DNA of 64,000 nucleotides from Roseiarcus sp963829505. GTDB lineage: Bacteria; Pseudomonadota; Alphaproteobacteria; Rhizobiales; Beijerinckiaceae. How positions within the stretch are numbered: position 1 is the first letter of the stretch; every line of letters begins with the position of its first letter. Of the stretch, positions 49,814 to 58,621 are shown piece by piece. The stretch covers positions 599,490 to 663,489 of the forward strand of contig CAWHIL010000002.1 of the NCBI GenBank assembly GCA_963829505.1. Direction: 5' to 3'. Position numbers and translations under genes: made by a program. Under the pieces are notes generated by a model. That model saw only the letters and a list, made by a program, of their open reading frames with translations. It was not told the origin of the DNA and searched no databases.

Positions 49814-51847
49814 ATGACGCAAATGGATGGGCGGCCCGAGGCGGCGAGGCGCGACAAGCCCTGGATCTTCCGGACCTACGCGGGGCATTCGACCGCGGAA
49901 GCGTCCAACCGGCTCTACCGGCAGAACCTCGCCAAGGGCCAGACGGGCCTCTCGATCGCCTTCGACCTGCCGACTCAGACCGGCTACGACAGCGACCACA
50001 TCCTGGCGCGGGGCGAAGTCGGCAAGGTCGGCGTCGCGATCTCCCATATCGGCGACATGCGGGCGCTGTTTACCGACATTCCCGTCGCCTCGATGAACAC
50101 GTCGATGACCATCAACGCCACCGCGCCCTGGCTGCTCGCCCTCTACATGGCGGTCGCCGACGAGCAGGGCGCGGCCCGCGCCGAGCTTCAGGGCACCACC
50201 CAGAACGACATCATCAAGGAATATCTGGCGCGCGGCTCCTATGTCTTCCCGCCCGACCCGTCGCTCCGGCTGACCCGCGACATGATTCTCTTCTGCGCCC
50301 GCGAGGCGCCGAAGTGGAACCCGATGAACGTCTGTTCCTACCATTTGCAGGAGGCGGGAGCGACGCCGGTGCAGGAGCTTTCCTATGCGCTGGCGACGGC
50401 GATCGCGGTGCTCGAGCGGGTGCGCCTTTCGGGCGAGGTCGACGAGAAAAGCTTCGCCAACATCGTCGGCAGCATCTCCTTCTTCGTCAACGCCGGCATG
50501 CGTTTCGTCACCGAACTCGCCAAGATGCGGGCCTTCGTCGATCTCTGGGACGAGATCACGCGCGACCGATTCGGAGTGAAGGACCCCGCCAAGCGCCGCT
50601 TCCGCTACGGCGTCCAGGTCAATTCGCTGGGCTTGACGGAACAGCAGCCGGAGAACAACGCCTATCGGATCCTGATCGAGATGCTCTCCGTCGTCTTGTC
50701 GAAGGACGCCCGCGCGCGCGCCGTCCAGTTGCCGGCGTGGAACGAGGCGCTCGGCCTTCCGCGGCCGTTCGATCAGCAATGGTCGCTGCGGCTGCAGCAG
50801 ATCATGGCCTACGAGACGGACCTGCTCGAATTCGGCGACATTTTCGCCGGCAGCCGCGAGATTGCGGCGCTGGTCGAGAAGCTGAAAGGCGAGGCGCGGG
50901 CCGAGATCGCCGCCATCGACGCGGCCGGCGGCGCGGTCGAGGCGATCGAAACCGGAGCGCTGAAAGCCAAGCTCGTCGAATCGAACACGCGCCGGCTCGA
51001 GGCGATCGAGCGCGGCGATCAGATCGTGGTCGGCGTCAACGCCTTCACCAATTCCGAGCCTTCGCCGCTGACCGCTGGGGAGAGCTCGATCTACGTCCCC
51101 TCCGCCGCGGCCGAGGCCGAGCAGGTGGCGCGGCTGAAGGCCTGGCGGGCGGCGCGCGACGAGAGCCATGTCCGCGAGGCGCTGCGGACCTTGAGAATGG
51201 CCGCGGCCAGCGGCGCGAACATCATGGGGCCCTCGATCGAGGCGGCGAAGGCCGGCGCGACCACCGGCGAGTGGGGCGACGCGCTGCGGGCCGAATTCGG
51301 CGAATATCGCGCCCCGACCGGCGTCTCGGCGCAGGCGCGGCAGGAGGCGGCGGGCCTCGAGGCGCTGCGCGAGGAGGTCGCGCGCGTGTCGCTGAAACTC
51401 GGGCGGCCAATCCGCTTCGTGCTCGGCAAGCCCGGCCTCGACGGCCATTCCAACGGGGCCGAGCAGATCGCCAGGCGCGCGGTCGATGCAGGCATCGACG
51501 CCGTCTACGACGGCATCCGCCTGACGCCGGCCGACATCGTCGAGCGGGCGCGATCGGGCGCCCATTGCGTCGGCCTCTCGATCCTGTCGGGGTCGCATGT
51601 GGCGCTGACCGAAGAGGTTCTGAAGCTCATGCGCGAGGCCGGGCTCGCGCGCATTCCGGTGATCGTGGGGGGCATCATCCCTCCCGCCGACGCCGAGCGC
51701 CTGAAGGCCGCCGGCGTCGCCGCCGTCTATACGCCGAAGGACTTCGAGATCAACACGATGATCGCGGCCATCGTCAGGGAGATCGAGGGCCGGTTCGACC
51801 AGGATGAAGCCGGGCGACGGAACGCGGCGTTCCCGGGCGCGGCGTAG
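49814..51847 (+). CDS. ecm: Ethylmalonyl-CoA mutase (MeaA type)
   Basis: 677 residues. B12-dependent mutase converting ethylmalonyl-CoA to methylsuccinyl-CoA in the ethylmalonyl-CoA pathway for acetyl-CoA assimilation. N-terminal catalytic barrel: KPWIFRTYAGHSTAEASN, FDLPTQTGYDSDHILARGEV, TSMTINATAPWLLALY. C-terminal cobalamin domain: GKPGLDGHSNGAEQIARRA (the DxHxxG motif) and LSILSGSHVALT. RTYAGHST and length separate it from methylmalonyl-CoA mutase large subunits (TMYTMRPWTIRQYAGFST) as recalled for the family. The ATG at 49814 is used because upstream sequence has no family match. mch of the same pathway is at 54593-55666. Confidence 0.9.
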   Translation: MTQMDGRPEAARRDKPWIFRTYAGHSTAEASNRLYRQNLAKGQTGLSIAFDLPTQTGYDSDHILARGEVGKVGVAISHIGDMRALFTDIPVASMNTSMTINATAPWLLALYMAVADEQGAARAELQGTTQNDIIKEYLARGSYVFPPDPSLRLTRDMILFCAREAPKWNPMNVCSYHLQEAGATPVQELSYALATAIAVLERVRLSGEVDEKSFANIVGSISFFVNAGMRFVTELAKMRAFVDLWDEITRDRFGVKDPAKRRFRYGVQVNSLGLTEQQPENNAYRILIEMLSVVLSKDARARAVQLPAWNEALGLPRPFDQQWSLRLQQIMAYETDLLEFGDIFAGSREIAALVEKLKGEARAEIAAIDAAGGAVEAIETGALKAKLVESNTRRLEAIERGDQIVVGVNAFTNSEPSPLTAGESSIYVPSAAAEAEQVARLKAWRAARDESHVREALRTLRMAAASGANIMGPSIEAAKAGATTGEWGDALRAEFGEYRAPTGVSAQARQEAAGLEALREEVARVSLKLGRPIRFVLGKPGLDGHSNGAEQIARRAVDAGIDAVYDGIRLTPADIVERARSGAHCVGLSILSGSHVALTEEVLKLMREAGLARIPVIVGGIIPPADAERLKAAGVAAVYTPKDFEINTMIAAIVREIEGRFDQDEAGRRNAAFPGAA

Positions 51848-52266
51848 GCTTCGGGCCCGGGCTTTCACCGGGCGCATGCGCACCGTGGCGCCAACCAATT
51901 TATTGCGCAAAATCAGAATCTGTGATACAACAGATTCTGTTGATAGGAATTTCACACCGGGCTCGCGTTTCGCCGCGCGATCTCGCTTTCCGACGCTTGG
52001 CTGAAAGTCGCGCCAACTCACAGAAGGAGGAAAGCATCGAACACCGACCTTGCGCCCCAACCGGGGACGCGGTCGCCCGGTCGCCCGGATTTTTTCAACC
52101 AGGAATTGTTGAGGCGCCGCCTGTCCAGCCGCCCCGCCTTCGTGCCCTTCGTGTGTCCTTCGTGCTCTTCGTGTTTGAGCACGAAGTTCACAAAGAGCAG
52201 GAAGGACGGGAGCGCCGCCCATGCGCGCATGATTTGGCCAGCCCTGGATGTTGCGGTCGCCCGGAG
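51848..52266. other. Intergenic region after ecm
   Basis: Apart from the palindrome at 51914-51939 it holds a short run of imperfect CTTCGTG repeats at 52138-52190 (CTTCGTGCCCTTCGTGTGTC). No gene is supported. Confidence 0.45.
51914..51939. repeat. Perfect palindrome downstream of ecm
   Basis: CAGAATCTGT (51914-51923) and ACAGATTCTG (51930-51939) are perfect 10-bp arms around GATACA, in a locally AT-rich patch. The words AATC(T)GAATC and CTGATAC recur at the head of the repeats at 30323 and 52460. No T run follows, so termination is uncertain. Confidence 0.55.
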
Positions 52267-53025
52267 AATCTTCTGCAAGCCATTGGAAAGGTTGAATCCG
52301 CGCCCGACTTTCTTCGCCTGCAAACGCTCGAGGGAGGCAACCGGCGCAAATCGGCGACACGGCCCGGCTGTAGGCGCGCTCGGTGAGCGCGCCGGCGGGG
52401 TCGGCGACCCCGCCCTACACGTCCGCCCGCAAATCCGCCCCGGTCAACTCGCCCGGAAATTCTGATACAAGCCATTGAAAAGGTTGAATCCACGCCCGAC
52501 TTCGAGCGCCAGCAAAGCTTCTTCCACGACCTGTAGGCGCGCTCGGTGAGCGCGCCGGCGGGGTCGGCGACCCCGCCCACCGCCGCCGCCCGCAAATCCG
52601 CCCCGGTCAACTCGCCCGGAAATTCTGATACAAGCCATTGAAAAGGTTGATTCCGCGCCCGGCTTCGAGCGCCGGCAAAGCTTCTTCCGCGACCTGTAGG
52701 CGCGCTCGGTGAGCGCGCCGGCGGGGTCGTCGACCCCGCGCACCGCCGCCGCCCGCAAATCCGCCCCGGTCAACTCGCCCGGAAATTCTGATGCAAGCCG
52801 TTGAAAAGGTTGATTCCGCGCCCGACTTCGAGCGCCTGCGAAAGCGAGGGAGGCTTCTTCCGCGACCTGTAGGCGCGCTCGGTGAGCGCGCCGGCGGGGT
52901 CGTCGACCAGGTCGTCGACCCCGCGCACCGCCGCCGCCCGCAAATCCGCCCCGGTCAACTCGCCCGGAAATTCTGCTGCAAGCCGTTGAAAAGGTTGAAT
53001 CCACGCCCGGCTTTCTTCGCCTTCA
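52267..53025. repeat. Tandem array of ~162-190 bp hairpin-bearing repeats
   Basis: Five unit starts are visible near 52270, 52460, 52623, 52785 and 52970, each reading TTCTG(A/C)T.CAAGCC(A/G)TTG(A/G)AAAGGTTGA followed by TCCGCGCCCG-like sequence. Four units then carry GTAGGCGCGCTCGGTGAGCG, forming hairpin GGCGCGCTC/GAGCGCGCC, and GGCGGGGTC/GACCCCGCC, a second hairpin; in the first unit an outer GTAG (52370)/CTAC (52415-52418) closes both. Units end CCGCAAATCCGCCCCGGTCA. The fourth unit has a small internal duplication (GTCGTCGACCAG). No conserved frame. A single copy is at 30435-30485. Confidence 0.85.
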
Positions 53026-53048
53026 GAAGCGACGTCCCGCGCGCCCCC

Positions 53049-53546
53049 CTACGGCGACGGGCCGCCGCTGTGCGCGATGAAGAGGAGGACGCCCGAAGCG
53101 GCGAGCGAGGCCATCGCCATCCAGTAGGCGAGCCTCAGGGTCGTGTTCTTCCACCAGAGGATGCGGGAGAAGAGGGCGCAGGTGTGGGCCAGCAACTCGC
53201 CGGTCGGATCGGACTCGGCGATGAAGTCGAAATCCTCCGGCCGCATGCGGCGGCGGATGGGAAAGCGGCTTCGGCCGACGCGCGGGAAACGCGGATAGAC
53301 CGAGACGAGCAGGTTGACGAAGATGAACATGAAAGGAAGCAGCAGCACGGGCAGCGGCATATAGGAGGGGTAGCTGCTGCTGTACTGCACGACCGTGCTC
53401 ATCATGATGGCGACGAACAGCACGCCGATGTTCGCCTTGGCGTCGCTCAGGCGAATCGAATCGGTGTAGCCGGCCAGAAGCCCTCTGAGTTTGGCGGTCC
53501 GGTCGGCTGCCACGGCGGCTCGAGCCTCCCTATCGGAACCATACAT
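53049..53546 (-). CDS. Pycsar-effector-like (DUF5706-like) membrane protein, copy 2
   Basis: 165 residues. IRLSDAKANIGVLFVAIMM is the D-x-K-A motif at the head of the first membrane span that marks Pycsar/CBASS-associated PycTM-type effectors. A second span (MPLPVLLLPFMFIFVNLLVS) ends with YPRFPR, a short soluble part contains EDFDFIAESDPTGELLAHTC, and a third span follows WWKNTTLRLAYWM. This order matches the family layout. It starts inside the 3' end of copy 1 (17 bp overlap), so the pair is translationally coupled. No nucleotide cyclase is found nearby. Assigned by pattern, not by search. Confidence 0.6.
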   Translation of the reverse strand: MYGSDREARAAVAADRTAKLRGLLAGYTDSIRLSDAKANIGVLFVAIMMSTVVQYSSSYPSYMPLPVLLLPFMFIFVNLLVSVYPRFPRVGRSRFPIRRRMRPEDFDFIAESDPTGELLAHTCALFSRILWWKNTTLRLAYWMAMASLAASGVLLFIAHSGGPSP

Positions 53547-53988
53547 AGAAGAGGAGGACGATCGATATGAAGATGCATATGATCGCCAGGATGAAGCTGA
53601 TGTTGATGTAGAGCGTCTTCCACCACAGAAGCTCCGAGAGGACGGCGCAGCGCAGCCGCAATTGATCGAGCTCGTCGTCGGTCTCGGTGATGTTGGCGAA
53701 GTCTTCGGGCGCCGCCGTGCGCGAGACGATGAAGTGTTTCGACCCACGCTTCGGGTAGCGCGGGATGAGCACCATGAAGAGGCAGAAGTAGACGATCAGG
53801 AACGGCAGCAGGACGAACGGGATCGGCAGATAGGCGGGAAAGCGCGAATAGTTGTAGAGAACGGGACCCATCATGAAGGCGACGAAGAGGATCGCGATGT
53901 TGGCCTTGAAGTCCTGCGCCCGGATCGCCTCGGTGTAGGCGGAAGCCAGCCCACGATAGGGCTGCGCGGGATCGGAGGGCTGCGGCAT
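53530..53988 (-). CDS. Pycsar-effector-like (DUF5706-like) membrane protein, copy 1
   Basis: 152 residues, paralogue of the gene at 53049-53546. Shared positions: AYTEAIRAQDFKANIAILFV versus GYTDSIRLSDAKANIGVLFV, the MM...V.Y motif, P.PF.LLPF in span 2, PRYPKR, EDFANITETDD, and WWKTLYINISFILA before span 3. In such effectors ligand binding triggers membrane disruption and cell death. First gene of the pair. The isochorismatase-like gene upstream ends 147 bp before it. Confidence 0.6.
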   Translation of the reverse strand: MPQPSDPAQPYRGLASAYTEAIRAQDFKANIAILFVAFMMGPVLYNYSRFPAYLPIPFVLLPFLIVYFCLFMVLIPRYPKRGSKHFIVSRTAAPEDFANITETDDELDQLRLRCAVLSELLWWKTLYINISFILAIICIFISIVLLFYVWFR

Positions 53989-54135
53989 GGAGGTCAGGAC
54001 GGTCCGAGGTTGTCATGCGGGCGCGCGGGCAAGGGGCGCGCCCATGTCCCGCTCATCCCCGCCGCAGTTCGCGTGAAGGGGGAGGCTCTGTCAAGTCGCC
54101 TCGGTGGATCGGGCCATGCCTCGCGGCCCCGATCG

Positions 54136-54591
54136 TCAACGCGGCTCGTCGCCCGGTCCGCCGCGTCCGCCGTCCTTCAGGCGCTGCCGGGACTTGGCGA
54201 GCCCCGCGGCGGCGAGCGCGGTCTCGAGGTCGACGACGACGGCGGGACGGCGGGACGCGTCCGGCGTCAGCGCAGGCTGCGGCGAACAGCCGTCGCGGAC
54301 GATGAAAACGTGGAAGCCCAACGCCTCCGCCTGGCCGGCCGACGCCTCGACCGCGTCCGCCTCCCCGCAAAGGATGAGGGTGGTCGCGCCGACCTCGTCG
54401 AGACGCGCTTCGAGGTCGCCGCCGAAGGCCCCGCCCCCGGCGCCGCCTGCTTCGCTGCGAAGGTCGAAGGTCGGCAGGTCCTCCCGCCGCCATGTCTCGA
54501 TTAGCGCGGCGACGGCCTGCGAGGCGGTCCTGTCGCCGTCATCGTCGAAGCGCCCGGCGACGATCAGCGCAGCGTCGGCGGGCAGCCGCAT
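54136..54591 (-). CDS. Degenerate isochorismatase-like protein
   Basis: 151 residues. Core ...LEARLDEVGATTLILCG and the later AEALGFHVFIVRDGCS correspond to the Cys-hydrolase fold around LVLxG...A..LGY.V.VV.DAC. The catalytic Cys position reads GEADAVEAS instead of the usual ...T..CV..T; no clear Asp/Lys partners remain, and the family's N-terminal half is shortened. It is probably not an active hydrolase of this type. It starts 1 nt after the mch stop, so co-transcribed with mch. Confidence 0.5.
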   Translation of the reverse strand: MRLPADAALIVAGRFDDDGDRTASQAVAALIETWRREDLPTFDLRSEAGGAGGGAFGGDLEARLDEVGATTLILCGEADAVEASAGQAEALGFHVFIVRDGCSPQPALTPDASRRPAVVVDLETALAAAGLAKSRQRLKDGGRGGPGDEPR

Positions 54592-54592
54592 G

Positions 54593-55666
54593 TCACGGAC
54601 GCCGCGGCGCGAGCGCCCAATAGTCGAGGTCGAGGACAACGCCTGCCTCGTAACCCTCCCCCTCCTGCAACGGAAAGTCGGCGCAGGGGCGATTCTTGGT
54701 CGCGATCGTGCGCACGCGCAGCGCCCCGACATCCTCGCGGCCGGGCAGCGCCGCCGTTTCGAGGATCCCGCTCCAGGCGAAGACGGTGTCGCCGGCGAAG
54801 AGCGGCGCGACATGCCGGCCGCCGTTGATCGCTGCGATGTGGAAGGCGTTGGCGAGGCCGTTGAAGCTCAGCGCCCGCGCCAGCGAAATGACGTGGCCGC
54901 CGTAGATCAGGCGACGGCCGAAGCGCCCCTGCCCTTCGCTGTGCTGGTTGAAATGGACCTTGGCGGTGTTCTGATAGAGGCGGGTCGCGATCATGTGCTC
55001 GGCCTCCTCGACGGTCACGCCGTCGACGTGGTCGATCCGCTCGCCGGCGGCGTAATCCTCGAACCGGTGCGGCGAGCCGCTCAGCGTCGTGTCGAAGGCG
55101 GCCCGGTCGATGACCGGGCACCCGCCGCCCAGCGCCGCCGGCGGCACGGCCTCCGGCAGCTCGGGCACGACGGGCGCGGGGGCGGGCGCGGCGTGGTCGC
55201 GCTTGCGCACCATGACCCAGCGAACGTAGTCGAGCACCGCCTCGCCGCGCTGGTTCACGCCCCGCGAGCGAACGTAGACGACGCCGCTCTGCCGGTTCGA
55301 GTTCTCCTTGAGGCCGATCACTTCCGACGTCGCCGAGAGCGTGTCGCCGGGAAAGACGGCCTTCAGAAAGCGGCAGTCGGCGTATCCGAGATTGGCGACC
55401 GCATTCAAGGAGATGTCCGGCACGGTCTTGCCGAACACGACGTGGAATACGAGCAGGTCGTCGATCGGGCTGCGCGCGGGATAGCCGATCGCGTGGGCGA
55501 AGGTGTCGGCGCTCTGGGGAGCGAAGCGGGTCCCGTAGAGCGCGCTGTAGAGCGCGGCGGTCCCGTCGCGAACGGTGCGCGGAGTTGCATGACGGATGGT
55601 CTCGCCGATGCGGAAATCCTCGAAGAAGCGGCCGGCGGCGGTCTTGGAGGCGAAGGTTGGGGACAT
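54593..55666 (-). CDS. mch: Mesaconyl-CoA hydratase (MaoC-type, double hotdog)
   Basis: 357 residues. Hydrates mesaconyl-CoA to beta-methylmalyl-CoA in the ethylmalonyl-CoA pathway. Two hotdog domains: N-terminal (FFEDFRIGETIRHATPRTV, PIDDLLVFHVVFGKTVPDIS) and C-terminal (FEDYAAGERIDHVDGVTVEE, FNQHSEGQGRFGRRLIYGGH). Length and FHVVFGKTVPDISLNA match Mch, not short MaoC hydratases. Same pathway as ecm at 49814. Operon with the isochorismatase-like gene. Confidence 0.88.
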   Translation of the reverse strand: MSPTFASKTAAGRFFEDFRIGETIRHATPRTVRDGTAALYSALYGTRFAPQSADTFAHAIGYPARSPIDDLLVFHVVFGKTVPDISLNAVANLGYADCRFLKAVFPGDTLSATSEVIGLKENSNRQSGVVYVRSRGVNQRGEAVLDYVRWVMVRKRDHAAPAPAPVVPELPEAVPPAALGGGCPVIDRAAFDTTLSGSPHRFEDYAAGERIDHVDGVTVEEAEHMIATRLYQNTAKVHFNQHSEGQGRFGRRLIYGGHVISLARALSFNGLANAFHIAAINGGRHVAPLFAGDTVFAWSGILETAALPGREDVGALRVRTIATKNRPCADFPLQEGEGYEAGVVLDLDYWALAPRRP

Positions 55667-55675
55667 GAACCAGCC

Positions 55676-55966
55676 TTAGTAAACGAACGGATAGATGTAA
55701 TAGATGATGACCCGCTCGATCAGCATGACTCCCAGCAGAAGGACAATTGGCGAAAGGTCGATGCCGCCCGTGTTCGGCAGGACGTTGCGGATCGGCTTCA
55801 GGAAGGGTTCGGTCAGCGCGAGGAAGAGGTTCCAGGCCGAGCGGACGAGGTCGTTGCGCATGTTGACCACGCCGAAGGCGATCAGCCACGACAGCACCGC
55901 GCCGATGATGACGACCCAGGTGTAGAGATTGAGGACGATGAGGACGATGTCGAGAATCGCGCGCAA
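55676..55966 (-). CDS. YggT family membrane protein
   Basis: 96 residues, two hydrophobic segments (IVLNLYTWVVIIGAVLSWLI and IVLLLGVMLIERVIIYYIY) separated by LTEPFLKPIRNVLPNTGGID, the YggT signature. YggT proteins are linked to osmotic tolerance and to cell division/organelle membranes; exact role unknown. 9 nt upstream of mch. Confidence 0.9.
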   Translation of the reverse strand: MRAILDIVLIVLNLYTWVVIIGAVLSWLIAFGVVNMRNDLVRSAWNLFLALTEPFLKPIRNVLPNTGGIDLSPIVLLLGVMLIERVIIYYIYPFVY

Positions 55967-56083
55967 AATGGAGTCTCCTGTCGGTCCCCTCGCCGGCGCC
56001 CGCGCCCGAAACCTCGGACGCGGATTACCCGTCCCGGCGGCGTTGACACGCCGGGAACGCGTGACGTAAAGAGCCGGCGCGTC

Positions 56084-56159
<76 letters not shown>

Positions 56160-56428
56160 GGAAGTCCGCGCGAGCGGCGGAGGTTTCCGAGACCAAGAAT
56201 AGCGACGCATTGTCGGTAGGTTAGCGGCGCGAGACTGCGTCTGCGATCAGCTTTGCGCGTCTGAACCTCGGATTGCCGGCCGATATAGCGCGCCCGGTCT
56301 CAGCCGGCAAAATTCCGTTTCCCGGCGCGATGCGATGTGGGCGACAGGAGGCCTGACGTAGCTTCGCCAAGTCGCTGCATCCTCCAGACTGGGAGACGGC
56401 GCCCTTCTGAGTCAGCAACCGACGGTCT

Positions 56429-58013
56429 TCAGCGGCCGACAGGCGGAGCCAGTCCCAGCGCAGTCCATTGCTGCGACCATTGCGGAGGAAGGTCCATCAG
56501 CCGCTTGAGGCCGAAGCCGCGAGGCAGGCGACCATCGATCGCCGCTGCGACGAGCGCCGGATCGAGAAAGGCGAGCGAGAGCGTCTGGCGGATGGAGCGT
56601 TCTGTCCGTCGTTCGCTTTGCGCGATCGCGGCGATGGAAGATTGGGTTTCGCTCTCGAGGCGGTCGAGCCAGCAGGCGCGCTTTCCGATAGGAGCTCACG
56701 AACGCTCTTCGAGCCTCCACACGCATCGGGCGAAGATCCGCTGCGGGCGAGCCATGCCCCTGAACGATCTCGCGTCGCCTTCGGGTCGGCGCCGGGGTCC
56801 AGGGGATCGAGATCGTCCGGGCGCCGCAGTCCGCTGGCGCCTGATCGTGCAACCGGATGGAGAGCCCCGCCTTGCCGATCGTCACCCGCTCGACGCAAGC
56901 CCAGATGTCGGCGTCTGCGCATTCGGCGTCGCCCAGCGCCGCACGGACCAACTCGAGAACCTTGCCCTCGATTTCCGGGGCCGCGACACGCACGATCGAT
57001 CCCGCCTCCTGTTTGCGACCCTGAAGGATTGCCTGCGAGACATAGTAGCGCCATCGCCGACCGCCCCGCGACGCCTCGCTCGGGCTCATCCGCGAGCCGC
57101 GGTCGTCGTACAGCCTGCCGGCGAGCCAGGCCTCGGACGCTCGGACCGGATTCCGTCGGACCTGCGCATGGCGCGCGAGTTGGTCCTGGACCCGGTCCCA
57201 GGTCTCGCGATCGACAATGGCCCTGTGCTGGCCTTCGTAGGCTTGGCCCCTGTGACTCAGGCGTCCGATGTAGATCGGGTTGGACAGGATCTTGTAGAGA
57301 TGCCCACGGCTGATGAGGCCGCCGCCGGTACGCTTGCCGGTCCCGTCGGTTCGAACCGGCAGCCGGACGTTCTCGCGATCGAGCGCCGCCTTCAAGGGAA
57401 CGACCGCGCCGATCTCGAGGTAGCGCTGGAAGAGGGCGCGCACGAAGATGGCGTGATCTTCGACCACATGCAGGGCGCGGTTCTCGACCCGATAACCGAG
57501 CGGGACGACGCCGCCCATCCAGAGGCCCTTCTTCTTCGAGGCGGCGATCTTGTCGCGGATCCTCTCGCCTGTAACCTCGCGCTCAAACTGGGCGAAGGAG
57601 AGCAGGACGTTCAGGGTCAAGCGACCCATGCTCGTCGTGGTGTTGAAAGCCTGGGTCACCGACACGAACGAGACGCCGCGGGCGTCGAAGAGCTCGACCA
57701 GCTTGGCGAAGTCGGCGAGCGAGCGGGTCAGCCGGTCGACCTTGTAGACAACCACGACATCGATCCGGCCACTGCGAACGTCTTCCAGCAGATTCTGTAG
57801 CGCAGGCCTTTCCATCGAACCGCCCGAGAACCCGCCGTCGTCGTAGCGGTCGCGGAGGAGGATCCAGCCCTCATGGGCCTGGCTTTTGACGTAGGCTTCG
57901 GCGGCCTCGCGCTGGTTGTCGAGGGAGTTGAAGTCCTGTTCGAGACCGGCGTCGGACGAGACGCGCGTGTAGATGGCGCATCGAAGCCGCGCCTTCCGAC
58001 CGTCGGGCGTCAT
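56429..58013 (-). CDS. Large serine recombinase (frameshift near C terminus)
   Basis: About 527 residues if repaired. Resolvase domain: RCAIYTRVSSDAGLEQDFNS (catalytic Ser), YKVDRLTRSLADFAKL, FNTTTSMGRLTLNVLLSFAQ, FEREVTGERIRDKI. Recombinase domain and zinc/coiled-coil region follow. In the C-terminal part the frame changes near 56690; after it WLDRLESETQSS and LSLAFLDPALVAAAIDGRLP, then DLPPQWSQQWTALGL, restore the family end. ATG at 58013 overlaps the DUF2924 gene by 4 bp. Such genes integrate or excise phage-like elements; here the partner DUFs mark a common rhizobial module. Possibly inactive. Confidence 0.85.
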
Positions 58014-58510
58014 GGCGCTGCCTCCCGGGACACGGCGGCGACGGAGTTGCGGGTCCCGATCTTCGGCTTCAATGTGCCCGAAGGCTTGCGGCTGGATCGC
58101 AAGCCGAAGAAGCGATGGCCGTTCCAGCTGGTTCCGGTGATCGCCCTGGCGATCCTGGACAGGCTTCCATAGGTCCTGCCGTTCCAGGCGTAGCCGTCCT
58201 CGAGTACCGTCACGCGTTCGAGCTTGCCGCGCCATTCCCGGGCGAGCGTCGCCCCCGGCCTCAGGTCTTCGCCATCGCCCATGGCGGGCGGCCGGTTGGC
58301 GAACGGAGGGGGCTCGGAACCGTTCGCCGCATCTCCCCTCTTCAGCTTGCGCAGGAGCCCGGGCTCGAGATCGCCGAACGTCGCCGCCTGAAGCCGGTAG
58401 GCGAGGACGCGCGACAGCAGCCACGTCGGCAAATGGGCGGGAGGCGTCCCGCCCAGATGATTGCGCCACTGCAGAAGAAGCTCGCTCCGATCGAGGTCCG
58501 GCAAGCTCAA
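58010..58510 (-). CDS. DUF2924 family protein
   Basis: 166 residues. LPTWLLSRVLAYRLQAATFG, LKPGATL-like GEDLRPGATLAREWRGKLER and TVLEDGYAWNGRTYGSLSRI followed by ARAITGTSWNGHRFFGLR define DUF2924, encoded almost always just upstream of a serine recombinase. Probably a DNA-binding accessory of the recombinase. Its stop overlaps the recombinase ATG. Confidence 0.88.
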   Translation of the reverse strand: MSLPDLDRSELLLQWRNHLGGTPPAHLPTWLLSRVLAYRLQAATFGDLEPGLLRKLKRGDAANGSEPPPFANRPPAMGDGEDLRPGATLAREWRGKLERVTVLEDGYAWNGRTYGSLSRIARAITGTSWNGHRFFGLRSSRKPSGTLKPKIGTRNSVAAVSREAAP

Positions 58511-58621
58511 GAGGAGGGCCGATGGCGCGAGTCGCCGCTCGGCCCCTCGACAGCCCCAGGCGCGCCGGATGGGGCGCCGCCCCCCGGCCGGGAGACGGTT
58601 TACTTCCGCGCGCAGCCATCT

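Noticed and set aside
49814..51847. Methylmalonyl-CoA mutase
   Set aside because: Single ~680-residue chain with FRTYAGHST and the MeaA/Ecm layout; mch in the same region supports the ethylmalonyl-CoA pathway assignment.
52267..53025. CRISPR array
   Set aside because: Repeat units are 162-190 bp and similar throughout, with no short repeat/unique spacer alternation and no cas genes.
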